Positions 22,701 to 35,400 of a stretch of DNA of 64,000 nucleotides are shown piece by piece (position 1 is the first letter of the stretch; every line of letters starts with the position of its first letter). The notes beneath the pieces are model-generated. The model was not told the DNA's origin. It saw only the letters and a list, made by a program, of their open reading frames with translations, and made no database searches. The stretch is from the NCBI RefSeq assembly GCF_026914265.1, contig NC_069134.1:8053758-8117757 (forward strand), read 5' to 3'. This stretch comes from Mya arenaria (Eukaryota; Mollusca; Bivalvia; Myida; Myidae). The translations under genes were made by a program, and so were the position numbers.

Positions 22701-25700
22701 CCCCGCTACCGCTGGGCTATAGAGCCCCGTTACCGCTGTGCAATAGAGGTCCGCTACCGCTGGGCTATAGAGGCCCGTTACCGCTGTGCTATAGAGGCCC
22801 GTTACCGCTGGGCTATAGAGGCCCGTTACCGCTGTGCTATAGAGGCCCGTTACCGCTGTGCTATAGAGGCCCGTTACCGCTGTGCTATAGAGGCCCGTTA
22901 CCGCTGGACTATTGGGGCCGTTACCGCTGTGCTATAGAGGCCCGTTACCACTGTGCTATAGAGGCCCGTTACCGCTGTGCTATAGAGGCCCGTTACCGCT
23001 GTGCTATAGAGGCCCGTTACCGCTGTGCTATAGAGGCCCGTTTACCGCTGTGCTATAGAGGCCCGTTACCGCTGGGCTATAGAGGCCCGTTACCGCTGTG
23101 CTATAGAGGCCCGTTACCGCTGTGCTATAGGGGCCCGTTACCGCTGGGCTATAGAGGTCCGTTACCGCTGTGCTATAGAGCCCCGTTACCGCTGTGCTAT
23201 AGAGGTCCGTTACCGCTGGGCTATAGAGGCCCGTTACCGCTGGGCTATAGAGGTCCGTCACCGCTGGGCTATAGAGGCCCGTTACCGCTGTGCTATAGAG
23301 GCCTGTTACCGCTGTGCTATAGAGGCCCGTTACCGCTGTGCTATAGAGGCCCGTTACCGCTGGGCTATAGAGGCCCGTTACCGCTGTGCTATAGAGGCCC
23401 GTTACCGCTGGGCTATAGAGGCCCGTTACCGCTGTGCTATAGAGGCCCGTTACCGCTGTGCTATAGGATCCGTTACCGCTGGGCTATAGAGCCCCGTTAC
23501 CGCTGTGCTATAGAGCCCCCTTACCGCTGTGCTATAGAGCCCCGTTACCGCTGTGCTATAGAGGCCCGTTACCGCTGGGCTATAGAGCCCCGTTACCGCT
23601 GTGCTATAGAGCCCCGTTACCACTGTGCTATAGAGCCCCGTTACCGCTGTGCTATAGAGGTCCGTTACCGCTGTGCTATAGAGCCCCGTTACCGCTGTGC
23701 TATAGAGGCCCGTTACCGCTGTGCTATAGGGGCCCTTTACCGCTGGGCTATAGAGGTCCGTTACCGCTGTGCTATAGAGGCCCGTTACCGCTGGGCTATA
23801 GTGGCCCGTTACCGCTGTGCTATAGAGGCCCGTTACCGCTGGGCTATAGAGGCCCGTTACCGCTGTGCTATAGAGGTCCGTTACCGCTGTGCTATAGAGG
23901 TCCGTTACCGCTGTGTTATAGAGGTCCATTACCGCTGTGCTATAGAGGTCCGTTATCGCTGGGCTATAGAGGCCCGTTACCGCTGTGCTATAGAGGTCCG
24001 TTACCGCTGGGCTATAAAGGTCCGTTACCGCTGGGCTATAGAGGCCCGTTACCGCTGGGCTATAGAGGTCCGTTACCGCTGGGCTATAGAGGCCCGTAAC
24101 TGCTGTGCTATAGAGGCCCGTTACCGCTGTGCTATAGAGGCCCGTTACCGCTGGGCTATAGAGGCCCGTTACCGCTGTGCTATAGAGCCCCGTTACCGCT
24201 GGGCTATAGAGGCCCGTTACCGCTGTGATATAGAGGCCCGTTACCGCTGTGCTATAGAGGTCCGTTACCGCTGTGCTATAGAGGACCGTTACCGCTGTGC
24301 TATAGAGCCCCGTTACCGCTGTGCTATAGAGCCCCGTTACCGCTGTGCTATAGAGGCCTGTTACCGCTGGGCTATAGAGCCCCGTTACCGCTGTGCTATA
24401 GAGCCCCGTTACCGCTGTGCTATAGAGCCCCGTTACCGCTGTGCTATAGAGGTCCGTTACCGCTGGGCTATAGAGCCCCGTTACTGCTGTGCTATAGAGG
24501 TCCGTGACCGCTGTGCTATAGAGCCAAGTTACCGCTGTGCTATAGAGGTCCGTTACCGCTGGGCTATAGAGCCCCGTTACCGCTCTGCTATAGAGCCCCG
24601 TTACCGCTGTGCTATAGAGCCCCGTTACCGCTGTGCTATAGAGCCCCGTTACCGCTGTGCTATAGAGGTCCGTTACCGCTGGGCTATAGAGCCCCGTTAC
24701 CGCTGTGCTATAGAGGTCCGTTACCGCTGTGCTATAGAGCCCCGTTACCGCTGTGCTATAGAGCCCCGTTACCGCTGTGCTATAGAGCCCCGTTACCGCT
24801 GTGCTATAGAGCCCCGTTACCGCTGTGCTATAGAGGCCCGTTACCGCTGGGCTATAGAGCCCCGTTACCGCTGTGCTATAGAGGCCCGTTACCGCTGGGC
24901 TATAGAGCCCCGTTACCGCTGTGCTATAGAGGCCCGTTACCGCTGGGCTATAGAGGCCCGTTACCGCTGTGCTATAGAGGCCCGTTACCGCTGTGCTATA
25001 GAGCCCCGCTACCGCTGTGCTATAGAGCCCCGTTACCGCTGTGCAATAGAGGTCCGTTACCGCTGGGCTATAGAGGCCCGTTACCGCTGTGCTATAGAGG
25101 CCAGTTACCGCTGGGCTATTGGGGCCGTTACCGCTGTGCTATAGAGGTCCGTTACCGCTGTGCTATAGAGGCCCGTTACCGCTGTGCTATAGAGGCCCGT
25201 TACCGCTGTGCTATAGAGGCCCGTTACCGCTGTGCTATAGAGGCCCGTTTACCGCTGTGCTATAGAGGCCCGTTACCGTTGGGCTATAGAGGCCCGTTAC
25301 CGCTGTGCTATAGAGGCCCGTTACCGCTGTGCTATAGGGGCCCGTTACCGCTGGGCTATAGAGGTCCGTTACCGCTGTGCTATAGAGCCCCGTTACCGCT
25401 GTGCTATAGAGGCCCGTTACAGCTGGGCTATAGAGCCCCGTTACCACTGGGCTATAGAGGCCCGTTACAGCTGGGCTATAGAGCCCCGTTACCGCTGTGC
25501 TATAGAGGCCCGTTACAGCTGGGCTATAGAGCCCCGTTACCGCTGTGCTATAGAGGCCCGTTACCGCTGTGCTATAGGGGCCCTTTACCGCTGGGCTATA
25601 GAGGTCCGTTACCGCTGTGCTATAGAGGCCCGTTACCGCTGTGCTATAGAGCCCCGTTACCGCTGTGCTATAGAGGCCCTTTACCGCTGGGCTATAGAGG

Positions 25701-28369
25701 CCCGTTACCGCTGTGCTATAGAGGTCCGTTACCGCTGTGCTATAGAGGTCCGTTACCGCTGTGCTATAGAGGTCCATTACCGCTGTGCTATAGAGGTCCG
25801 TTATCACTGGGCTATAGAGGCCCGTTACCGCTGGGCTATAGAGGCCCGTTACCGCTGTGCTATAGAGGCCCGTTACCGCTGTGCTATAGAGGCCCGTTAC
25901 CGCTGGGCTATAGAGGCCCGTTACCGCTGTGCTATAGAGGCCCGTTACCGCTGTGCTATAGAGGTCCGTTACCGCTGTGCTATAGAGGCCCGTTACCGCT
26001 GTGCTATAGAGCCCCGTTACCGCTGTGCTATAGAGCCCCGTTACCGCTGTGCTATAGAGGCCCGTTACCGCTGGGCTATAGAGCCCCGTTACCGCTGTGC
26101 TATAGAGCCTCGTTACCACTGTGCTATAGAGCCCCGTTACCGCTGTGCTATAGAGGTCCGTTACCGCTGGGCTATAGAGCCCCGTTACCGCTGTGCTATA
26201 GAGGCCCGTTACCGCTGGGCTATAGAGCCCCGTTACCGCTGTGCTAAAGAGGTCCGTTACCGCTGGGCTATAGAGCCCCGTTACCGCTGTGCTATAGAGC
26301 CCCGTAACCGCTGTGCTATAGAGGTCCGTTACCGCTGGGCTATAGAGCCCCGTTACCGCTGTGCTATAGAGGTCCGTTACCGCTGTGCTATAGAGCCCCG
26401 TTACCGCTGGGCTATAGAGGTCCGTTACCGCTGTGCTATAGAGCCCCGTTACCGCTGTGCTATAGAGCCCCGTTACCGCTGTGCTATAGAGCCCCGTTAC
26501 CGCTGTGCTATAGAGGTCCGTTACCGCTGGGCTATAGAGCCCCGTTACCGCTGTGCTATAGAGCCCCGTTACCGCTGTGCTATAGAGGTCCGTTACCGCT
26601 GGGCTATAGAGGCCCGTTACCGCTGGGCTATAGAGGCCCGTTACCGCTGTGCTATAGAGGTCCGTTACCGCTGTGCTATAGAGGTCCGTTACCGCTGTGC
26701 TATAGAGGTCCATTACCGCTGTGCTATAGAGGTCCGTTACCGCTGGGCTATAGAGGCCCGTTACCGCTGGGCTATAGAGGTCCGTTACCGCTGTGCTATA
26801 GAGGTCCGTTACCGCTGGGCTATAGAGGTCCATTACCGCTGTGCTATAGAGGTCCGTTACCGCTGGGCTATAGAGGCCCGTTACCGCTGGGCTATAGAGG
26901 CCCGTTACCGCTGGGCTATAGAGGTCCGTTACCGCTGTGCTATAGAGGCCCGTTACCGCTGTGCTATAGAGGCCCGTTACCGCTGGGCAATAGAGGCCCG
27001 TTACCGCTGGGCTATAGAGGCCCGTTACCGCTGTGCTATAGAGGCCCGTTACCGCTGTGCTATAGAGGCCCGTTACCGCTGTGCTATAGAGGCCCGTTAC
27101 CGCTGGGCTATAGAGGCCCGTTACCGCTGTGCTATAGAGCCCCGTTACCGCTGGGCTATAGAGGCCCGTTACCGCTGTGCTATAGAGGCCCGTTACCGCT
27201 GTGCTATAGAGGCCCGTTACCGCTGTGCTATAGAGGCCCGTTACCGCTGGGCTATAGAGGCCCGTTACCGCTGTGCTACAGAGGCCCGTTACCGCTGTGC
27301 TATAGAGGCCCGTTACCGCTGGGCTATAGAGGCCCGTTACCGCTGTGCTACAGAGCCCCGTTACCGCTGGGCTAAAGAGGCCCGTTACCGCTTTGCTATA
27401 GAGGCCCGTTACCGCTGGGCTATAGAGGTTCGTTACCGCTGGGCTATAGAGGCCCGTTACCGCTGTGCTATAGAGCCCCGTTACCGCTGTGCTATAGAGG
27501 TCCGATACCGCTGTGCTATAGAGCCCCGTTACCGCTGTGCTATAGAGCCCCGTTACCGCTGGGCTATAGAGACCCGTTACCGCTGTGCTATAGAGGCCCG
27601 TTACTGCTGTGCTATAGAGGCCCGTTACAGCTGTGCTATAGAGCCCCGTTACCGCTGGGCTATAGAGACCCGTTACCGCTGTGCTATAGAGGCCCGTTAC
27701 CGCTGTGCTATAGAGGCCCGTTACCGCTGTGCTATAGAGGCCCGTTACCGCTGTGCTATAGAGGCCCGTTACCGCTGGGCAATAGAGGCCCGTTACCGCT
27801 GTGCTATAGAGGCCCGTTACCGCTGGGCTATAGAGGCCGTTACCGCTGTGCTATAGAGGCCCGTTACCGCTGGGCTATAGAGGCCCGTTACCGCTGTGCT
27901 ATAGAGGCTCGTTACCGCTGGGCTATAGAGGCCCGTTACCGCTGTGCTATAGAGGTCCGTTACCGCTGGGCTATTGAGGCCCGTTACCCCTGTGCTATAG
28001 AGGCCCGTTACCGCTGGGCTATAGAGGCCCGTTACCGCTGTGCTATAGAGGCCCGTTACCGCTGGGCTATAGAGGCCCGTTACCGCTGTGCTATAGAGGC
28101 CCGTTACCGCTGTGCTATAGAGGCCCGTTACCGCTGTGCTATAGAGGCCCGTTACCGCTGGGCTATAGAGGCCCGTTACCGCTGTGCTATAGAGGCCAGT
28201 TACCTCTGTGCTATAGAGGCCCGTTACCGCTGGGCTATAGAGCCCCGTTACCGCTGGGCTATAGAGCCCCGTTACCGCTGGGCTATAGAGGTCCGTTACC
28301 GCTGGGCTATAGAGGCCCGTTACCGCTGGGCTATAGAGGTCCGTTACCGCTGGGCTATAGAGGCCCGTT

Positions 28370-30480
28370 ACCTCTGGGCTATAGAGTTCCTTTACTGCTG
28401 AGTTATAGAAGCCCGTTACCGCTGGGCTATAGAGGCCCGTTACCGCTGGGTTATAGAGGCAAGTTACCGCTGGACTATAGTGGCCCGTTACCGCTGGGCT
28501 AAAGAGTTCTCTTACCGCTGGGCCATAGTGGCCCATTACCGCTGGGCTATAGAGGTTCTTTACCGATGGGTTATAAAGGCACGTTACCGCTGGGCTGTAG
28601 TTGCCCGTTACCGCCAGGCTATATCGGCCCGTTACCGCTGGGCTATAGAGGTACATTGTTTGTATGTTACCGCTGGGCTCTAGTGGCCCGTTACCGCTGG
28701 GCTATTTAGGCCCGTTATTGCTGGGCTATAGAGGCCCGTTACCGCTGGGTTATAGAGGCACGTTACCGCTGGGCTATTGAGGCCCGTTACCCCTGGGCTA
28801 TAGTGGCCCGTTACCGCTGGTTTTTAGAGGTCTGTTACCGCTGGGCTATAGTGGCCAGTTACCGCTGGGCTATAGAGGCTCTTTACCGCTGGGTTATAGA
28901 GGCCCGTTACCGCTGGGTTGTAAAGGCACGTTACCGCTGGGCTATAGTGGCCCGTTACCGCTGGGCTATAAGGCCCGTTACCGCTTGGCTATGGAGGCGC
29001 GTTACCGCTGGGCTATTGAGGCCCGTTACCGCTTGGCTATAGGGGCCCTTTACCGCTGGGCTATAGAGGTCCGTTACCGCTGGGCTATAGTGGCCCGTTA
29101 CCGCTGGGTTGTAAAGGCACGTTACCGCTAGGCTATAGTGGCCCGTTACCGCTGTGCTATAGAGGCCCGTTACCGCTGGGCTATGGAGGCCCGTTACCGC
29201 TGGGCTATAGGGGCCCATTACCGCTGGGCTATAGTGGCCCGTTACCGCTGGGCTATAGGGGCCCGTTACCGCTGGGCTATAGTGGTCCGTTACCGCTGGG
29301 CTATAGGGGCCCGTTACCGCTGGGCTATAGTGGCCCGTTACCGCTGTGCTATAGAGCCCCGTTACCGCTGTGCTATAGAGGCCCGTTACCGCTGTGCTAT
29401 AGAGCCCCGTTACCGCTGGGCTATAGAGGCCCGTTACCGCTGGGCTATAGAGGTCCGTTACCGCTGTGCTATAGAGGCCCGTTACCGCTGGGTTATAGAG
29501 GCCCTTTACCGCTGGGCTATAGAGGCCCGTTACCGCTGTGCTATGGAGGCCCGTTACCGCTGTGCTATAGAGGCCCGTTACCGCTGGGCTATGGAGGCCC
29601 GTTACCGCTGGGCTATAGAGGCCCCTTACAGCTGGGTTATAGAGGTCCGTTACCACTGGGTTTTAGAGGCCCGTTACCGCTGTGCTATAGAGGCCCGTAA
29701 CAGCTGGGCTATAGAGGCCCGTTACCGCTGGGGTATAGAGGTCCGTTACCGCTGTGCTATAGAGGCCCGTTACCGCTGGGCTATAGAGGCCCTTTACCGC
29801 TGGGCTATAGAGGCCCGTTACCGCTGGGCTATGGAGGCCCGTTACCGCTTGGCTACAGAGGCCTGTTACCGCAGGGTTATAGAGGCCCGTTACCACTGCG
29901 CTACAGAGGCCCGTTACCACTTGGTTATAGAGGCCCGTTACCGCTGGGCTATAGAGGCCCGTTACCGCTGGGCTATAGTGGCCCGTTACCGCTAGGCTAA
30001 AGAGGCCCGTTACCGCTGAGCTATGGATGCCCGTTACCGCTGGGCTATAGGGGCCCGTTACCGCTGGGCTATAGAGGCCAGTTACCGCTGGGCTATAGAG
30101 GCTCTTTACCGCTGGGTTATAGAGCCCCGTTACCGCTGGGTTATAAAGGCACGTTACCGCTGGGCTATAGTGGCCCGTCACCGCGGGGCTATAGAGGCCC
30201 GTTACCGCTGGGCTATGGAGGCCCGTTACCGCTGGGCTATTGATGCTCGTTACCGCTTGGCTATAGGGGCCCGTTACCGTAACCGCTGGGCTATAGTGGC
30301 CCGTTACCGCTTGGCTATATGGGCCCGTTACCGCTGGGCTATTGGGGCCCGTTACCGCTGGGCTATATGGGCCCGTTACTGCTGGGCTATAGTGGCCCGT
30401 TACCGCTGGGCTATAGGGGCCCGTTACCGCTGGGATATACGGGCCCGATACCGCTAGACTATAGTGGTCTGTTACCGCTG
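28370..30480 (+). repeat. Diverged transition zone of the 24-bp satellite
   Basis: Monomers here carry many private changes (GTGGCCCG, GTTATAAAGGCACG, GCTTGGCTAT, small indels near 28655 and 30278) and lack the regular higher-order markers of the core. Confidence 0.8.
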
Positions 30481-31355
30481 GGCTATAGAGGTCCGTTAAC
30501 TCTGAGCTATAGAGGTATGTTACCGCTTGGCTATAGAAGTCCGTTAACTCTGAGCTATAGAGGTCTGTTGCCGCTGGGCTATAGAGGTCCGTTAACTCTT
30601 AGGTATAGAGGTTTGTTACCGCTGGGCTATAGAGGTCTGTTACCGCTGGGCTATAGAGGTCCGTTAACTCTGAGCTATATAGGTCTGTTACCGCTGGGCT
30701 ATAGAGGTCTGTTACCGCTGGGCTATAGAAGTCCGTTAACTCTGAGCTATAGAGGTCTGTTACCGCTGGGCTATAGAGGTCCGTTAGCTCTGAGCTATAG
30801 AGGTCTGTTACCGCTGGGCTATAGAGGTCCGTTAACTCTGAGCTATAGAGGTCTGTTACCGCTTGGCTATAGAAGTCCGTTAACGCTGGGCTATAGAAGT
30901 TCGTTACCGCTTGGCTATAGAAGTCCGTAAACGCTTGGCTATAGAAGTCCGTTAACTTTGGGCTATAGAAGTCCGTTAACGCTGGGCTATAGAAGTCCGT
31001 TAACGCTGGGCTATAGAAGTCCGTTACCGCTTGGCTATAGAAGTCCGTTAACGCTTGGCTATAGAAGTCCGTTAACGCTGGGCTATAGAAGTCAGTTAAC
31101 GCTGGGCTATAGAAGTCCGTTAACGCTGGGCTATAGAAGTCTGTTACCGCTGGGCTATAGAAGTCCGTTAACGCTGGGCTATAGAAGTCTGTTACCGCTG
31201 GGCTGTAGAAGTCTGTTACCGCTGGGCTATAGAAGTCTGTTACCGCTGGGCTATAGAAGTCTGTTACCGCTGGGCTATAGAAGTCTGTTACCGCTGGGCT
31301 ATAGAAGTCTGTTACCGCTGGGCTATAGAAGTCTGTTACCGCTGGGCTATATAGG
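30481..31355 (+). repeat. 24-bp satellite subfamily AAGTCCGTTAACGC
   Basis: A block in which most monomers read CTATAGAAGTCCGTTAACGC or close to it, with TCTGTTACCGC monomers toward 31140-31350. It is locally homogeneous and distinct from the core. Confidence 0.85.
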
Positions 31356-31374
31356 CACGTTACCGTTTGGCTAT

Positions 31375-32085
31375 AGGGGCCCGTTATCACTGCGCTACAA
31401 TGGCCCGTTATCACTGGGCTACAGATGCCCGTTATCACTGCGCTACAGATGCCCGTTATCACTGGGCTACAATGGCCCGTTATCACTGGGCTACAGAAGC
31501 CCGTTATCACTGCGCTACAGATGCCCGTTATCACTGCGCTACAATGGTCCGTTATCACTGGGCTACAGAGGCCCGTTATAACTAGGCTACAGATGCCCGT
31601 TATCACTGCGCTACAATCACCCGGTATCACTGGGCTACAGATGCCCGTTATCACTGCGCTACAGAGGCCCGTTATCACTGGGCTACAGAGGCCCGCTATC
31701 ACTGTGCTACAGAGGCCTGTTACCACTGGGCTACAGAGGCCCTTATAACTGGGCTACAGAGGCCCGTTATCACTGCGCTACAAAGGCCAGCTATCACTGC
31801 GCTACAATGGCCCGCTATCACTGCGCTACAATGGCCCGTTATCACTGGGTTACAGATGCCCGTTATCACTGCGCTACAGAGGCCCGTTATCACTGGGCTA
31901 CAGAGGCCCGCTATCACTGTGCTGCAGAGGCTTGTTATCACTGGGCTACAGAGGCCCGTTATAACTGGGCTACAGAGGCCCGTTATCACTGCGCTACAAA
32001 GGCCCGTTATCACTGCGCTACAAAGGCCCGCTATCACTGCGCTACAGAGGCCCGTTATCTCTGTGCTACAGAGGCCCGCTATCTA
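31375..32085 (+). repeat. 24-bp satellite subfamily CTACAGAGGCCCGTTATCAC
   Basis: The last block of the array. Most monomers share CTACA instead of CTATA and TATCACTG instead of TACCGCTG. The array then stops abruptly about 400 bp beyond the stop codon of transporter B. Confidence 0.85.
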
Positions 32086-32492
32086 CATAGGCAAAGTAAA
32101 AAAATTCAACACATAGCAATAGTGGGAATATCTTGGTTTAATATTTGGCAGAACAGGCATTTTGTTTTTTTCATTCTTTGAAGAATCTATAAGAAGAAAA
32201 ACCTGACTGGTTGCATCAGTTGTCCATCTTTATTGTTGGCAATTTTGCACCAGACCTAAATATTTCCCCTCTATGTATGGTGCGCATGTCCGAAAATGCA
32301 TCCCTGTAAGATCGGTGTGTGTGTGTTCTGGCTCTCAACATACGAGCTTTGGATAAATACTCGTTTTGGCTTCCGTTGAATCAGAGACAAAGTTCATGTT
32401 TTAAAAATGTGTTCTAAAAGTTTGTAAGTGTAACATTTATTAACAAAATTAATATCAACATTTTATATATCTTTATAGGACATAGTCTGGAT
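32086..32492. other. 3' flank of transporter B
   Basis: Unique AT-rich DNA between the satellite and the transporter B stop codon. By position it should contain the 3' UTR. I see no other gene. Confidence 0.4.
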
Positions 32493-35400
32493 TCAGCTTA
32501 TTTTCGCATAACCGCTGCTTTCTTCTACAATCTTGTCGCTAAGGTTGGAATCTTTTGTCTCGGGTAGACCAAGGCAGCACAGTATGCTGATGAAAGCCAC
32601 CCCCGCAAAGATGAAGAAAAGAGATCCGGGATAAAAACGTATTCTAAAATAAGGTATCATAAAGCATAAATTATAATCATAGATATAGTACAAGTAATAG
32701 GTCATTCCCATTTCAATTTGTCGAAATATCACATGATTTTTTATGTTAGCATATCAAGGAAAAGCACGGATAAAATACTACAAACAGTTCAATATCTTTT
32801 TTTTGCATAGTCGAACCATAGGAATGCTAGTGTTTTAAGGATTCGTTCGCAAATAATAATTTCTATTTGATACTAGTACAATTAATAGTTGATTCTTAAC
32901 AATCACATAATGGTATGAAACTGGCAAATGTACAAACCAAGTAATTCAGCTGTGGCCCTAGAATCGCTCCTGCTTTTGAAACCACGTTCATTGACCCATA
33001 TCCTATGCTCCTAGAATATTTTTGGCTTTTATTAAAAATCACAATTATTCATAAATGGTCACTTCCGCAAATATGAATATAAAACTAATACATTGGTGGC
33101 AACTACAGTTATCAGCCGCCTGGAGGCCAAAACAAACTAATTGGCTTAGACTCAAACATCAAATCCTAACATGCGATCAACGGTCACACCGGACAACACA
33201 CACATATATTGTGAAACATTTGTATGAATATTAGAACATGTGTATCAACGGTCACACAGGACAACACACACATATATTGTGAAACATTTGTATGAATATT
33301 AGAACATGTGTATCAACTAGGGATGGCAACGAGTACCCGAGTACTCGATCGAACGTCCGAGTACTCGAGTACCAAATCACTACTCGAGTACTCGGATTTT
33401 TTTTAAAAAATCTATAAAAATCACCAAATACACGATTTACAGACAAAATATCAGATCTGGTTTGTTGCCAATAGGACAATTTACGGTCCCTCTAATCTCC
33501 GCTGTGTATACAATTGACCTCAATCAATTAGTTGACAGTTGTTGTGATAGTTGCAAACTGTCAACAAAGGACCCCTATTTCAAATTAGCACTGATGTCAA
33601 TTAGCGAAGTTTTGATAGCGGTACTTTCACCTACACAATTCTATTGTATACCAATTAGAGACCTTTCACCAAACAATGGACGCTAACGAGCGAAAGAGTA
33701 TAGATCGTTACGAGAATTGATTTATTAATGGGCGTATTTTAACTATTTTTGCAATGATTATCACAATTGATTGGTTGATATTTTATATCAAGAGTTATGA
33801 ATATTAATGAGGTAAACAACAATTACACAGTAAAAAAAATAATTTGTAGTGCAAACAACTAAAAAACTGAACTTCGTATTGAATTTCGTTCACTTTTTTA
33901 TGTATGCTATTAATTTGCGTTCATTGAAATTCTGATTGTTGTTCATTTCTGCAGTGAATACTTGTACAAAATGAAACGAATAAAACAAATTAAAAGCCTG
34001 AAACAACATTTGTTTTCTTTTTATAGCATTTTTTGTTAAAATACGTAATGAAAGTTAGCACTGTGATCCCGAAGGCCCTCTACGGGTGCGAGTTGTGGAG
34101 TGACCTACAGGATCATCATATATTGGCTCTAGAACGAGCCCACAGAGTATGTGTGAAATATATGCAAAATATGCCAGTATATACAAGAACAGTGATTGCG
34201 TTAAGTTGTGCTGGAATCTACTCATTAGAAACATATATAGACAAAAGAAAATTACTATTTTTCGGACAATTGTGCCGTACTGATTACACAAAAAGGTTAA
34301 AAAACTTATTCCTATTAAGACTATGCAAATTCGAAAGCGAACCAAGTGCAGTAACAGGATTTATTCCAGAAATTTACAGAATCTTAGGCAAATATAATCT
34401 AATACATGTATTATGCCACTTCCAGAGGGATGCAATTTTTCCGAGTCATGATAGCTGGAGATCTACTGTAAATAAATCTATAAATAATCGTGTTGTAACC
34501 AAATACAAAATATCACAGGAAACGATGTGAACCTACGATTATTTAAGTCTATCCATTGTGAATATGAACCTTGAACCAGCTGAAAAATTGTAGGACTGCT
34601 ATGCTGATTATTAGTAAATATTTTTCAAGAAGTTTTGTGTCCAAATGCCAAGAATGTGAAATAATAACAGAACAAATGGTTTTGCACAAAATAATGTTTT
34701 GTAAAATCTCGAGCGCTTCTAGAGACGATTTATGGTTAGCGTTATGTAAATGTCTTAGTGCCAAAGTTTTCCTTGAGTTCAGCCATCTTAAACCCGATGA
34801 GCAATTAATCGAACTTTTAACTGGTTTTCCGCAGCTATCTATAGAGGACACAGTTAGAGTCAAGGCTTTCAAAGCGGCACTGAAGTACATCAGGATCCTG
34901 TATAAATACGGATACAACAAATAATAACTCCCGTGATTATGACCTAGACTTTCGCTTTTCGTCGTTTAGGTTATTTTGGGCTAGCACGGTAGAAATTCAA
35001 AATATAAACAAGAAATTATAATATATGTGAACAAATTAATAACAATAAGACGTCGTAGAATGGGGAAAGGTAAATGAAATTACAAAACTATGTTTCATTA
35101 ACTGTATTAGTACATAGTTATCATACAGTATTACTAGATGTATTATTTATAGTTATCCTTCCTATCTGATATATTTGTTTGTTGTACATGTATATAATTT
35201 ATGTAAATTTTTGTTCAATATCTCTCTCTCACTTTAAATGTGAAAATGACCAATAATACGACCAACGCACAATATACGCCATTAACGATACATGTATACA
35301 CAATCTTGTCTTCGCGAACACATATTCATTTTTTCCAAGTAATCGAGTACCCGAGTACTCGATCGAACGATCGTCCGAGTACTCGAGTATTAATTTTACT

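Larger units (their letters stand above)
13739..32085 (+). repeat. 24-bp satellite array with higher-order structure
   Basis: About 18.3 kb, roughly 760 monomers, in a single orientation. The monomer has a GTGCTATAGAGG half and a CCCGTTACCGCT half; common variants are GGG for GTG, GTCC for GCCC and GAGCCCCG for GAGGCCCG. Rare marker variants recur at fixed distances. CTATAGGATCCG starts at 15761, 18472, 21254 and 23461. CTATTGGGGCCG starts at 17344, 20127, 22909 and 25116. GCCCGTTTACCG starts near 17471, 20253, 23036 and 25243. The spacings are about 2711, 2782 and 2207 for the first marker and 2782, 2782 and 2207 for the other two. Open frames of up to about 600 codons occur on both strands because 24 is a multiple of three. 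Confidence 0.97.

Noticed and set aside
13675..29995. Open frames of 150-600 codons made of 8-residue repeats on both strands
   Set aside because: The monomer is 24 bp, so any stop-free frame stays open. The same block is open in several frames and on both strands, and there is no start context, splice signals or sequence constraint.
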